Source of the DNA: Gracilimonas sp964505215
GTDB taxonomy: Bacteria > Bacteroidota > Rhodothermia > Balneolales > Balneolaceae
NCBI GenBank assembly: GCA_964505215.1
Contig: CAZDGU010000005.1
Coordinates: 124,001 to 188,000, forward strand
DNA: 64,000 bases
Direction of reading: 5' to 3'
The position numbers and the translations under genes were made by a program. The notes beneath the pieces were generated by a model. The model searched no databases. It saw only the letters and a list, made by a program, of their open reading frames with translations, and was not told the origin of the DNA. This document shows, piece after piece, positions 44,965 through 53,762 of this stretch. Within the stretch, counting starts at the first letter, position 1, and each line of letters starts with the position of its first letter.

Positions 44965-46157
44965 AACTTTTTAAACATTTAGTACTTGTAACAGCACTTT
45001 TATTCGCAGCCCATGCACAGGTTGCAGAAGCACAAATTGCGGTAAAAGGAGAAACGGTATATACCATGTCAGGAAATCCAATTTCTGACGGAGTAGTATT
45101 GGTGAAAGATGGAAAAATTGAAAATGTAGGCCCTGCCTCACGCGTCAACATTCCATCTAATTATGAAGTGTATGAAGCCAAAGTGGTAACACCCGGCTTT
45201 ATTGATGCACATTCTGTGGTAGGTTTAGCCGGATACCTGAATCAAAATCACGATCAGGATCAGCTGGAAACTTCTAATGCCATTCAGCCCGAACTGCGTG
45301 CGATTGACGCCTATAATGCCCGTGAACGTCTGGTGGAATACTTGCGAAATAAAGGCATTACCACGGTTCACACCGGTCATGGTCCGGGCGCATTAATAAG
45401 CGGCCAAACCATGATTGTAAAAACAGCCGGCGAAACCGTAGATGATGCAGTTGTAGTTCCTGCTAAAATGCTTGCCTTCACGCTTGGCGATAATTTAAGA
45501 GCATTCAGCAAGCCCGGAACGCGCTCTAAAGGCATTGCTATGCTGCGCCAAAAGCTGATAAAAGCCCAAAACTACCTCGACAAAAGAAACGGCGACGATG
45601 ACTATTCCAAAGATTTAGGAATGGAAGCGCTCGCCGACCTGCTGGAAGGTGAGTTAACGGCTTTAGTAACCGTTCACAGAGCCAATGATATTATGACGGC
45701 CATTCGCCTTCAGAAAGAGTTCGGCTTTCCAATGGTACTGGATGGCGCTTCTGAAGCTTATCTGGTGATGGATAAAATTAAGAAGTCAGGTTACTCTGTT
45801 ATCATTCACCCCACAATGACGCGCACCTATGGAGGCAGCAAAAATGCTTCTATGGAAACGGCCGGCAAGCTATACAAAGCCGGAATTCCCGTGGCTTTCC
45901 AAAGTGGATACGAGGGTTACGTGCCTAAAACCCGCGTTGTACTGTACGAAGCAGGCGTAGCCGCAGCAAACGGACTTGGAAAGGAAAACGCCTTAAAAAT
46001 GCTCACCATCGATGCCGCCAAGCTGTTGGATATCGACAAAAAAGTGGGCTCTTTAGAAAAAGGCAAAGATGCGGATATCTCTCTGTTTGATGGAGATCCT
46101 TTAGAATACACCACGCATGTAACAGGTGTAATTATTAATGGTAAAAAAGTGAAGTAA
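44961..46157 (+). CDS. Amidohydrolase paralogue lacking metal ligands (possible pseudoenzyme)
   Basis: A 398-residue exported paralogue of the preceding gene with the same layout, including SGQTMIVK, VTVHRANDIMTAIRL and LEKGKDADISLFDGDP. At the metal site it has H84-x-V86 instead of HxH, G262 in place of the His of LQHVSEA, and Q314-S-G316 in place of HTD. It probably cannot hold the usual metals and may be a structural partner of the active enzyme. The start is TTG 44961, inside the previous stop, backed by a strong GGGAGGA five bases upstream. Confidence 0.85.
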   Translation: MKLFKHLVLVTALLFAAHAQVAEAQIAVKGETVYTMSGNPISDGVVLVKDGKIENVGPASRVNIPSNYEVYEAKVVTPGFIDAHSVVGLAGYLNQNHDQDQLETSNAIQPELRAIDAYNARERLVEYLRNKGITTVHTGHGPGALISGQTMIVKTAGETVDDAVVVPAKMLAFTLGDNLRAFSKPGTRSKGIAMLRQKLIKAQNYLDKRNGDDDYSKDLGMEALADLLEGELTALVTVHRANDIMTAIRLQKEFGFPMVLDGASEAYLVMDKIKKSGYSVIIHPTMTRTYGGSKNASMETAGKLYKAGIPVAFQSGYEGYVPKTRVVLYEAGVAAANGLGKENALKMLTIDAAKLLDIDKKVGSLEKGKDADISLFDGDPLEYTTHVTGVIINGKKVK

Positions 46158-46205
46158 TCACACAATCTCCCTTTTATAAACTGCGTGTATAACGCATTAA
46201 ATTTA

Positions 46206-46234
46206 AAAAGCCGGGAGTGATTCCGGCTTTTTTT
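46206..46234. terminator. Bidirectional terminator between convergent genes
   Basis: AAAAGCCGG, eight-base loop, CCGGCTTTT with flanking A and T runs. It serves the amidohydrolase pair on the plus strand and may also stop the M23 genes on the minus strand. Confidence 0.88.
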
Positions 46235-46268
46235 ATAACTATAAATCTGTGAAGAGTAATGTTTTGGA

Positions 46269-47336
46269 TTATTTTACTAACGTCAGCTTTTTGGTAATCT
46301 CTTGCGTATTGGTTTTTAAGCGGTAAATATAAACTCCGCTCGATAAATTTGAGGCATCAAAACTTACCTCATAAAAGCCTGATGATTTTTCTTCATTAAC
46401 CAACTCAGCTACCTTTTCGCCAAGCAAATTATAAACGGAGAGATTTGTAAATGCAGGTTTTGCAAGTTCGTAGCTGATGGTTGTAGACGGATTGAACGGG
46501 TTCGGATAGTTTTGATTTAAACGCAGATCTGTAATCATTTCATCCTGCTCAATAGATGTACCGTTTTGTGCCTCTGCATTGGTAATTTTTCCCGCTTCTA
46601 CGGTAACCACTCTTCTGTAACCGTTTATGGAAGTAATTACATATTCACCGGGTTTAACATCTCCAATTGCATAGTTCTCTCCATAATGAGGATGACTGCC
46701 AATGCCAACATCAGATAAATTATAGGTGAGCGAATAGCTGTATGTGTCATACGGCGGACGTGGTTTGGGGTCAGGAGAAATATTAACACGGGTTGAATTC
46801 GGTGCTCCGGGAACTTTCCCATAAATGGCTCCCATTCCTTCCATAGCAATAAATAACTCCGGATTTTTCCTTCTTCTCGGAGCTTTATAACTGTCGTCGT
46901 TGTGATAACCTAAGTGCACTTCAAAATGCAAATGCGGACCTGTTACATTGCCCGTTGCTCCTGAAATAGCAATAGGCTCACCGGCTTGTACCGAATCGCC
47001 GAGAGCTACCAAATGCTTATCCAAATGGCAGTAAATGGTCATCATTTTATCATCATACAAATAGCCGTCTATAACAAGGTGCGTACCACAGCTTCCATAA
47101 GTGTTAGCATAGCTGATTTTACCGGTATGTGCTGCATACACAGTATCATAAACCATATCAATATCAAGACCGCCATGTGCTTGATTTGGGTTTCCATTTA
47201 TATTTGGCTCTCCAAATAAATACCGTCCGTTTACCTGAATGGTATCATGCATAGGGCGGAAGAACTCAAAGGTTTGGGCTGATAGTGTATTGGTGAAAAA
47301 TAACAGAAAAAGGGTGGGCAGTAGCTTATTAATCAT
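46269..47336 (-). CDS. T9SS-exported M23 (LytM) metallopeptidase
   Basis: A 355-residue exported protein. Signal peptide ends near LSAQ (residue 20). The M23 domain keeps all key residues: H54-x3-D58 in HGGLD, H104 in YCHLD and the HxH at 135-137 in GPHLHFEV, so it should cut peptide cross-links, in cell wall or proteins. A beta-sandwich linker (200-260) follows, and the last 80 residues are a T9SS sorting domain from NQNYPNPFNPST to KLTLVK. ATG 47336 gives a proper signal peptide; the upstream reading frame to 47414 would add 26 residues. It is downstream of a degenerate paralogue. Confidence 0.9.
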   Translation of the reverse strand: MINKLLPTLFLLFFTNTLSAQTFEFFRPMHDTIQVNGRYLFGEPNINGNPNQAHGGLDIDMVYDTVYAAHTGKISYANTYGSCGTHLVIDGYLYDDKMMTIYCHLDKHLVALGDSVQAGEPIAISGATGNVTGPHLHFEVHLGYHNDDSYKAPRRRKNPELFIAMEGMGAIYGKVPGAPNSTRVNISPDPKPRPPYDTYSYSLTYNLSDVGIGSHPHYGENYAIGDVKPGEYVITSINGYRRVVTVEAGKITNAEAQNGTSIEQDEMITDLRLNQNYPNPFNPSTTISYELAKPAFTNLSVYNLLGEKVAELVNEEKSSGFYEVSFDASNLSSGVYIYRLKTNTQEITKKLTLVK

Positions 47337-47380
47337 TATAAAAGAACAATTTGATGACGAGGAAAGAAAAGCAAAACTAA

Positions 47381-47412
47381 AGCTTCTGCCCTGATTGTGC
47401 AGAGCAGAAGCC
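47381..47412 (-). terminator. Possible intercistronic terminator or attenuator
   Basis: GCTTCTGC (47382-47389) and GCAGAAGC (47404-47411) form an eight-base stem between the two M23 genes. The following minus-strand sequence is only moderately T-rich, so partial termination or a processing hairpin is as likely as full termination. Confidence 0.5.
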
Positions 47413-47419
47413 AATTGAT

Positions 47420-48481
47420 TTATTTAAGTAGCGTGAATTTACGGGTAAGGACTTCTTGGCCAACCGTTAATCTGTACAAATAGATTCCGCTCGATAAATT
47501 AGATGCATTAAAAGACACATCATGTGTACCGGCAGACATTCTTTGGTTTTTAAGTAAAGCCACTTGCTTGCCCAGCATGTCATACACCGCAAGATTCACA
47601 AAACTGTTGTTCGGAATAGAGAAGTTAATAACCGTAGATGGGTTGAAGGGATTCGGATAATTTTGACTCAGCTGAATCTCATTAGCTATACTGTTTTCCT
47701 CTTCGTTTGAGGTAACAACAATACCTTCAACACTTATAATTTCACCGGCTTTTACGGTAACTGTTTTTGTATAAGAACCGGAGGTTATGGTATATGTACC
47801 GGGCTTAACCTCTCCAATTACATAATTTTCGGAGTAAAACGGATCACTGCCCACTTTCAAGGAGGTAAAGTCGTAGGTCAAAGTCCATCCGTAAGTTGTA
47901 TATGGCGGGCGTGGTTTTGGGTCCGGATCAATATCTACTCTCGTTGCGTTTGTAGCATTTGGAACCGTACCCACAATAACTCCGGTATTTTCCATAGCAA
48001 CCCATAGCTCAGGGTTCATGCGGCTATTGTCCAATTCCGTTTCGCCGGAATGCCAGCCATACCGAACTTCGAAATGTAATTTAGAACTTTCTGTATCACC
48101 GGTAGAGCCTGCTATTGCTATTGCATCACCGGCAGAAACTTCTTCACCTTGGGTAACTAACGATTTGCTTAAGTGACCATAAAAGGTGTTTATCTTTTCG
48201 TCTTTCCACATGCCGTCTAACACAATAAACTTTCCGGCAAAGGCATCTTCATCCGTAATACCAACTGTACCTGAATGTGCTGCATATACGGTATCTATAC
48301 TCGAGGTTGTAAAGTCAACACCTGTTTGTGTTCCATTTGCAGAACTTGTTTCGCCAAACAGGTAGCTCCCGTTCATCGGTATATCATCCGAGACAGGTCG
48401 CACCAATCGCACCGCTTCTTGTGCCATCAGCGAGCCGCTGGCAAAGAGCACTGTTATCATTATTAGTAGAAAATTCTTCAT
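47420..48481 (-). CDS. T9SS-exported M23-like protein with degenerate active site
   Basis: A 353-residue paralogue of the neighbouring M23 gene, with the same order: signal peptide ending near LMAQ, peptidase-like domain, PDPKPRPPY linker and sorting domain ending KFTLLK. The zinc motif HxxxD reads QTGVD (Q52), and the C-terminal HxH reads KLH (K134), while H103 is kept. Loss of one zinc ligand and one catalytic His suggests a non-hydrolytic binding protein, like several LytM-domain activators. The first gene of a probable two-gene operon. Confidence 0.87.
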   Translation of the reverse strand: MKNFLLIMITVLFASGSLMAQEAVRLVRPVSDDIPMNGSYLFGETSSANGTQTGVDFTTSSIDTVYAAHSGTVGITDEDAFAGKFIVLDGMWKDEKINTFYGHLSKSLVTQGEEVSAGDAIAIAGSTGDTESSKLHFEVRYGWHSGETELDNSRMNPELWVAMENTGVIVGTVPNATNATRVDIDPDPKPRPPYTTYGWTLTYDFTSLKVGSDPFYSENYVIGEVKPGTYTITSGSYTKTVTVKAGEIISVEGIVVTSNEEENSIANEIQLSQNYPNPFNPSTVINFSIPNNSFVNLAVYDMLGKQVALLKNQRMSAGTHDVSFNASNLSSGIYLYRLTVGQEVLTRKFTLLK

Positions 48482-48776
48482 AAGCTTAAATATTTAGTTA
48501 AAGGTTCGCGTTCAATCTATATAAATTAATTCAGTTTTAAAATAAACGCTTACTTGATTTTTTATAAATCAGGGCATCAGAGCTCTTTAAAACAAGATCA
48601 AAACTTATTTTTACAACTCAATTCTAACATGCCCGGCGGAGCATACCTCTGAGGAGCTGTGTTTAGCATGTTAAATTCGGAAGGTAGTTATTTATCAGCC
48701 GTCAGCTTTCAGGCTTCAGCTGTCAGCGATGTGCAGCCGGGTGATGGAATGGTTTCTGCAAATTATCACTCAGGAT

Positions 48777-48805
48777 TCGATCTGACGGATTGCCCGTCTG
48801 ATCGA
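48777..48805. repeat. Palindromic intergenic element with central mismatch
   Basis: TCGATCTGACGG (48777-48788), a five-base loop, and CCGTCTGATCGA (48794-48805) pair except at one central T/T position, exactly as in the element at 34295-34326. Confidence 0.6.
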
Positions 48806-48859
48806 TGATTTAGGATTAGTTGGTCGAATTAAGCAACAGCCCGGACAAAAAAAGCACCT

Positions 48860-48950
48860 TTTGCGGGCGCTGCCTTGCATAACTCTGACCATTATTCAAC
48901 CGCCGAAGCAATCTCGGGAATGTGGCAGTCCGTTTCATCAACGCTTTCTT
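48860..48950 (+). repeat. Direct repeat, first copy
   Basis: Contains CAACCGCCGAAGCAATCTCG at 48897-48916, preceded by a GCGGGCGCTGCC stretch. A second copy with the same order lies at 49141-49231, with the shared 20-mer starting at 49178. Confidence 0.6.
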
Positions 48951-49075
48951 TAAGCATCATTTTTATTTTGAACCGGGTGGTTCTGTACGATACTCCCAAC
49001 GGGGTCGTTGGGAGCGAGCAAAATCCTGATCACTGTAATCTGTTCCTTGTTCACTGACCTGGTTGCCTTTACCAT

Positions 49076-49133
49076 CCGTCAGACCGCACCAAAACGTATC
49101 CCGTCAGCCTAACCATATCCAGCGGTCAGACGG
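49076..49133. repeat. Palindromic half-sites in inverted arrangement
   Basis: CCGTCAGACCG (49076-49086) and CGGTCAGACGG (49123-49133) pair with one central A/A mismatch. These are the reverse-strand form of the arms found at 34295-34326. Confidence 0.5.
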
Positions 49134-49140
49134 GAAATTT

Positions 49141-49231
49141 TGCGAGGCGCCGTCCTACAGAACTAAGCCCAAAATACCAACCGCCGAAGCAATCTCGGAA
49201 AATGTTGCAGCTGATCTCATCAACGCCGCCT
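49141..49231 (+). repeat. Direct repeat, second copy
   Basis: Second copy of the segment at 48860-48950; the two keep a GCGxGGCGC-type start, the CAACCGCCGAAGCAATCTCG core and a shared TCATCAACGC near the end. Confidence 0.6.
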
Positions 49232-49701
49232 TGGTGATCTGTTCGCTTACGAACCTGGATTGGCCGGGATTTTGGGGATTTATAAGGTTAGCAACAATCA
49301 AACAGCACACTCGGTATTTTAAGGCTACTTAACTCAAATAAACGCAGCTGTATATCAACACGTTCTCCTCCTTGCGAAGGAGGAGACAGAGGAGGTCGGA
49401 ATGGTGGAATTTGCTCATATCCATTTAGAGGAATGATTTGATTTGCGATAGACCGAGCGACCGAGTTGCGATGGACGATTTGTTGGGGAATGGTTATTGG
49501 GGAATTGATTATTTGTTAATCGGGCTTTCTGTTTAATGCTCAAAACTCATACCCCATCTCAGCCATCAAAAAAATCACCCCTATCACAGTTCAAAGCAAG
49601 GGCTCGCATGCTCATCTTATGCACACCTCCGGTTTTAGCTGAAAGATGAATAATGATAGCTGAGCGCTCACTTCCTCATTCCACAGCGCTCCATTTATCG
49701 G

Positions 49702-50913
49702 CTATCGGCCTTGTACTCTTTTGCGGAGCTTCATGGTGGTTTTGTACTGCTTGTTTTGGCGCACCAGGTGCAGCGTCATGTCTTCTCCTTCTTCGTAATC
49801 ACGCATCAGTGCCCATGCGTGCATTTCGCTGGTAACGCGCTGGTCGCCAATTTGGGTGATTACATCTCCGGGCATAATTCCGCATTCATAAGCAGGGCCG
49901 TTTTTATTTACTTCCGTCACAAAAAGCCCAAGCACGCGCGGAATTTGCGGATATTTCATAATGAGCTGTCGTGTAACGGGCTTGAACTTCATACCGGGAT
50001 CGTAGGCCAGAGAAACGGAACCGGATGCCTTCAGCTGAGATATTATTTTTTGAACCCGATTGCTGGGAATGGCAAATCCCAATCCCACAAAACCATGACC
50101 GGTTCCGCCTGTAAAAATAAACGTATTCACGCCCATCACCTCACCATTACTGTTTACCAGCGGGCCGCCGGAATTCCCGTGATTAATAGCTGCATCCGTT
50201 TGTATCATCTCTACATACACGCGTGGGTCTTTGGGATCCGGACGGAAATCTCGCTCCTTAGCGCTTACAACGCCAACCGTAACCGATGGCTGACCATCAG
50301 CAAATAACCCGAATGGATTTCCCATGGCAATAGTCCATTCACCTACCATTATTTCATCCGAATTGGCAAACTTTACATAGGGAAATTTCTTTCGATCGCT
50401 TTTTATTTTCAGGAGAGATAAATCGGCCAGCTCATCGGAGCCCAGCAGCTCGGCTTGGTAACTGTTCCCATCGGAGAGTGCCACCATGATGGTTTTGGAA
50501 TTTTTACTGGCTACATGCTCGTTGGTTACCACTAATCCGTCTTCACTTATAATAAATCCCGAGCCGGAGCTTTTTACTTCGCGCTGAACCGGTACGTCAA
50601 AGTATCGAAAAAAGAATGCGTCAAATTCGCGTGTGTATCCTCTTTGAAGTTCCGTTACCGTAATACTGACTACCGCCGGGCCGGCTTTATCAACCGCATT
50701 AGTGATGGCATTTCGGCGGGTATCATCAACAGAAATTCCGGGCTGCTCGGCTTGAATTTCTTTTTGCTGAATGGAAGAATTGGTTTGTGTTGAACTTACC
50801 GAATCTGCCACCAAAACCGGTGATGTGGAATTTTGTGGAGTTTGTTGTTGGACATCATTACAGCCTGCAGCTGCAAATAGGAAAAGGAACAAAGGAATTA
50901 AGGTTCTCATCAT
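49702..50913 (-). CDS. HtrA/DegP-type trypsin-like protease lipoprotein
   Basis: A 403-residue envelope protease. The N-terminal signal peptide has lipobox AAAGC, so it should be lipid-anchored; most DegP proteins are soluble. A Ser/Gln/Thr-rich linker leads to the protease domain with the triad His in VVTNEHVAS, Asp in LADLSLLKI and Ser in HGNSGGPLV. One PDZ domain follows (about 310-395), with the PGDVITQIGDQ signature. A single PDZ makes it DegS-like in layout. Likely role: periplasmic protein quality control or regulated proteolysis. Confidence 0.92.
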   Translation of the reverse strand: MMRTLIPLFLFLFAAAGCNDVQQQTPQNSTSPVLVADSVSSTQTNSSIQQKEIQAEQPGISVDDTRRNAITNAVDKAGPAVVSITVTELQRGYTREFDAFFFRYFDVPVQREVKSSGSGFIISEDGLVVTNEHVASKNSKTIMVALSDGNSYQAELLGSDELADLSLLKIKSDRKKFPYVKFANSDEIMVGEWTIAMGNPFGLFADGQPSVTVGVVSAKERDFRPDPKDPRVYVEMIQTDAAINHGNSGGPLVNSNGEVMGVNTFIFTGGTGHGFVGLGFAIPSNRVQKIISQLKASGSVSLAYDPGMKFKPVTRQLIMKYPQIPRVLGLFVTEVNKNGPAYECGIMPGDVITQIGDQRVTSEMHAWALMRDYEEGEDMTLHLVRQNKQYKTTMKLRKRVQGR

Positions 50914-51010
50914 AAAAAATGGCGTGCATTTTAATATTTTTCCGGAGTGATAACTTAGAAGCTAACGTAGAATCACCCCAAGCATTGCTTATTTCTTTAC
51001 GCTTTGTTGA

Positions 51011-51946
51011 TTACAAATTATGATATAATCGCCAAAGAATAGTGCCTAAATGCATCATAAGTACAGAAGTCATTTTATATTCTTTAGTGGTAAATACTTT
51101 TTTTCTTTTCAGCACTACATATCCAAAAAGAGGAACTTGTGGCGGAATTTTCATTTTATTTTTAATCAGCTGCTTTTCAGTAAGTGCAAAAAGCGGGATT
51201 CCAATTTCAGCCGGCAGCCCCTGCTGTTTCGACATTTCCGGTAAAATACCCTTACCTGCGCTATACACATTGTTAATTAAATACGGCCTTTTCTGCTTCA
51301 GCACCCGCTGAAAAGTATCCTCATTCTTAAGCTCGCGCGGGCCGTAGCGCCGGGGAAGCTGAATGCCATTTGCAAGCAGCATTTGCACATTTTCGCCATT
51401 AATAGTCCAAAAAGACAGGTGATCTGTGTTCAGCTTTTGTTCTATAATTTTGCACAACTTCTGCACGGTTGATACAAAATCACCGTCCGAAACTTCAAAC
51501 AAAAGCTGCTTAATAATTTCCTTTTTATCGAATACCAGCTTCTCGGGAAGTTCCGTAATCTCTACCGAAGCCACCATTTTCATTCTAATCCGGTTCAATA
51601 ATTCATCCACATCAGAATAGAACAGAGATTTGTCAATAAAATCGGCAGCACCCAAATCTAAAGCCTCTCGTTCTTTTTCTACCGTGGGCAGGCTGGTCAT
51701 GATTAGAATAGGAATATTTTGCTGTTCGGCATCTTCCGTAATAGCCTGCAGAAACTCCAGGCCCGACATCCCGGGCATGTGGATATCCGTCAGAATAAAA
51801 TGAACTTTATTTTCTCTGAGTTTATCAATGCCTTCTTGTGCTGTTTTGGCACTTATAATCTGATATTCATCCTGCAGAAACTTATTCAGCATCAGATGAA
51901 TAGAGGCTTCGTCATCAATAATTAGCAATGTATAACTTGTATCCAT
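51011..51946 (-). CDS. Response regulator with C-terminal GAF-like domain
   Basis: A 311-residue protein. Residues 1-125 are a receiver domain: acidic pair D11/D12, phospho-acceptor D54 in LTDIHMPG, Thr in IMTSLP and Lys in FIDKS. Residues about 150-311 look like a GAF-type sensory fold (SFWTINGENVQMLLANG, VYSAGKGILPEMS, IPLFALTEKQL). There is no DNA-binding or enzymatic output motif, so it probably acts by protein contacts. No histidine kinase gene is adjacent. Confidence 0.85.
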   Translation of the reverse strand: MDTSYTLLIIDDEASIHLMLNKFLQDEYQIISAKTAQEGIDKLRENKVHFILTDIHMPGMSGLEFLQAITEDAEQQNIPILIMTSLPTVEKEREALDLGAADFIDKSLFYSDVDELLNRIRMKMVASVEITELPEKLVFDKKEIIKQLLFEVSDGDFVSTVQKLCKIIEQKLNTDHLSFWTINGENVQMLLANGIQLPRRYGPRELKNEDTFQRVLKQKRPYLINNVYSAGKGILPEMSKQQGLPAEIGIPLFALTEKQLIKNKMKIPPQVPLFGYVVLKRKKVFTTKEYKMTSVLMMHLGTILWRLYHNL

Positions 51947-52045
51947 TAAAGCGATATCTGCCGGGAGTTCCGTTTTTAGTGTAAATGATAACGCGTGAGC
52001 TTAGCAAAACCAATATGGCCACACTAATATTGTATTACCTAAACT

Positions 52046-53008
52046 TTATAACTGCTTTCGACCTATGCTCAACACTTCTTTAACAGCTTTTTCTAACGGA
52101 CCGTGATGCCATGCTCCTGCCGCTTTTTTATGTCCGCCGCCATTTAATTCACGCGCCCATTTATTTACATCAATCTCACTTTGAGACCGCAGGCTAAGCT
52201 TGACACCGTCATCATCTTCGCGCAACAGCACGCACGCCTTCACGCCTTCCACGCTAAGCGGATATTGCACAAACCCTTCGGTATCCTCGTTGGTGGTTCC
52301 CGTTTGTTCAAACATTTTTTGGGTGATGCTGATGGTAGCTATTTGTCCTTCTTCGTGCAAAGCAATGGTTTCTAAAGCTAAACTGAGCAGCTTTAGCTGG
52401 CGCAGTGGCCGGGTAGAATAAATACGTTCGGTAATTTCATTCGGGGTGAAATTCCCCTTATCCAACAGCGTAGCCGCGGCGTGTAAAGTAGCTGGCTTAA
52501 CGCTCTCAAACTGAAAGGAGCCGGTGTCGGTTACCATGCCCAAGTACATGGCTTTGGCGGCCGGTTCATCAATCTGATCCAGATCATGTTCTGCATACAG
52601 TTCATATACCAGCTCGCAAGTAGATGAGGTGTGTACGGTAGAAACCGACTCTTCAAAAATCGTATCCGGATCGGGGTGATGATCAATCATGTAAATAGGT
52701 TTTCCTAAATCGGACAGCTTTTCGGCCGTTTCACCAAAGCGGTTCAGCGCATTTCCATCTACTACTGCAAATGCATCGAATTCGGCAAGCTGACTCTCAG
52801 ACGGCTTTGAAATCGGAAAGAAATCGAGCAGCCATTCCATGTTTTTGGGAACGGAATGTTCGTTAAAAGCTACGGCTTCTATGTCATTTTTTTGCAGCCA
52901 CAGGCACAGCGCAACCTGACTTCCCAGGCAGTCGCCATCGGGGCGGACATGAGAAAAAACGGCTACTTTTTGGTGTTGGGTAATCTTTGAAATAAATTTT
53001 TTAAACAT
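52046..53008 (-). CDS. nrnA: DHH-family nanoRNase / pAp phosphatase
   Basis: A 320-residue DHH/DHHA1 phosphoesterase that degrades 2-5 nt RNA and dephosphorylates pAp. N-terminal motifs: FSHVRPDGDCLGSQ, VVDGN, and VDHHPDPD (the DHH triplet). The C-terminal DHHA1 domain has SLRSQSEIDVNKWA and GGGHKKAAG for substrate binding. Start chosen at ATG 53008, which has an AAGGAG ribosome binding site five to six bases upstream; the longer frame to 53077 adds 23 residues without family similarity. Confidence 0.92.
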   Translation of the reverse strand: MFKKFISKITQHQKVAVFSHVRPDGDCLGSQVALCLWLQKNDIEAVAFNEHSVPKNMEWLLDFFPISKPSESQLAEFDAFAVVDGNALNRFGETAEKLSDLGKPIYMIDHHPDPDTIFEESVSTVHTSSTCELVYELYAEHDLDQIDEPAAKAMYLGMVTDTGSFQFESVKPATLHAAATLLDKGNFTPNEITERIYSTRPLRQLKLLSLALETIALHEEGQIATISITQKMFEQTGTTNEDTEGFVQYPLSVEGVKACVLLREDDDGVKLSLRSQSEIDVNKWARELNGGGHKKAAGAWHHGPLEKAVKEVLSIGRKQL

Positions 53009-53135
53009 ATAATCTCCTTGGCCTGAAAATAGGCGAACATCAGCACAATTCCATGTATTTTGCCGAAGGTTTTGCATAACTGATGAATTGCTTCATACCT
53101 TGTTTTTGTACATCAACTTCAACCCAATACATACT

Positions 53136-53762
53136 ATGCACGCGGTTATTGTCAGTAAGGGATTTCCACCCGGTAAAGAACTTCTAAAGAAAGAAGCGGC
53201 CTCAGCCGACCTGCTTATTGGTGCTGATGGCGGGGGAAATCATATTTTGGAGCTTGGCTTTACTCCGGATGTTGTTATCGGTGATTTAGACAGCTTCCAA
53301 AAACCTGATGAAGTTGATTTTGAGCTTATAAAAGATCCCGACCAAGAAACTAACGATCTGGAAAAGGCGCTTCGCTATGCGATCAACCAAAAAGCAGATA
53401 GCTGCACCGTGTTAGGTGCTTTCGGTAAACGCATGGATCATTCCTTAAAAAACCTTTCCGTTTTAGAGCAGTTCCATTCCTCTTTCAACCAACTCATTTT
53501 CAAAGATGATTACCTTGTCGCCGTTCTGGTCAGGTCAAAATTTAGTGCTACTTTGCCGGTGGGCAGTGTTGTATCGCTGTTTCCTTTATCGGGAAAAGTG
53601 ACGGGGATAGTAACTAAAGGGTTGAAGTTTCCGCTAAACAACGAGCCGCTGGAAAATGGAGTTCGGGATGGAACATCCAATGAAAACACCACGCCCGACT
53701 TTTCTATACAAATAGAAAGCGGCGATTTAGTGGTTTTTATGGAAAACTCAGGCGCTTACTAA
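53136..53762 (+). CDS. thiN: Thiamine pyrophosphokinase
   Basis: A 208-residue enzyme that makes thiamine diphosphate from thiamine and ATP. Family motifs: IGADGGGNHILELGFTPDVVIGDLDS near residues 29-54 and DQETNDLEKAL near 69-79, which hold the acidic catalytic residues; a beta-rich C-terminal thiamine-binding domain follows. ATG 53136 fits the conserved N-terminus; TTG at 53088 would add 16 residues. Its 3' end overlaps the convergent PnuC gene by 15 bp. The ThDP made here serves AepY and Dxs, also encoded in this window. Confidence 0.9.
   Translation: MHAVIVSKGFPPGKELLKKEAASADLLIGADGGGNHILELGFTPDVVIGDLDSFQKPDEVDFELIKDPDQETNDLEKALRYAINQKADSCTVLGAFGKRMDHSLKNLSVLEQFHSSFNQLIFKDDYLVAVLVRSKFSATLPVGSVVSLFPLSGKVTGIVTKGLKFPLNNEPLENGVRDGTSNENTTPDFSIQIESGDLVVFMENSGAY

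Larger units (their letters stand above)
48970..49650 (+). repeat. Long intergenic repeat, copy 1 (interrupted)
   Basis: Blocks at 48970-49014 (GAACCGGGTGGTTCTGTA start) and about 49317-49650 align in order with 58417-58790. About 300 bases at 49015-49316 have no counterpart there, so copy 1 carries an insertion or copy 2 a deletion. The hairpin CTCCTCCTT/AAGGAGGAG at 49365-49385 is shared. Confidence 0.7.
48482..49701. other. 1.2 kb gene-free region rich in degenerate repeats
   Basis: No plausible gene is seen; short reading frames here show no recognisable domain. Contents: an inverted pair TAACATGC/GCATGTTA at 48625-48673; the palindrome at 48777-48805; two related segments at about 48860-48950 and 49141-49231; the split long repeat from 48970; palindromic half-sites at 49076-49086 and 49123-49133; and the hairpin at 49365-49385. 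It looks like a site where non-coding repeats have accumulated. Confidence 0.6.

Noticed and set aside
47337..47414. Extended N-terminus of the intact M23 gene
   Set aside because: The added Ser/Phe-rich residues precede a perfect signal peptide at ATG 47336 and include the hairpin region.
48875..49332. Two short frames in the gene-free region
   Set aside because: They overlap repeat segments and share only fragments; no domain or start signal.
53000..53140. Possible TPP riboswitch for thiN
   Set aside because: No THI-box elements (such as CUGAGA) and the nrnA-thiN gap is too short.
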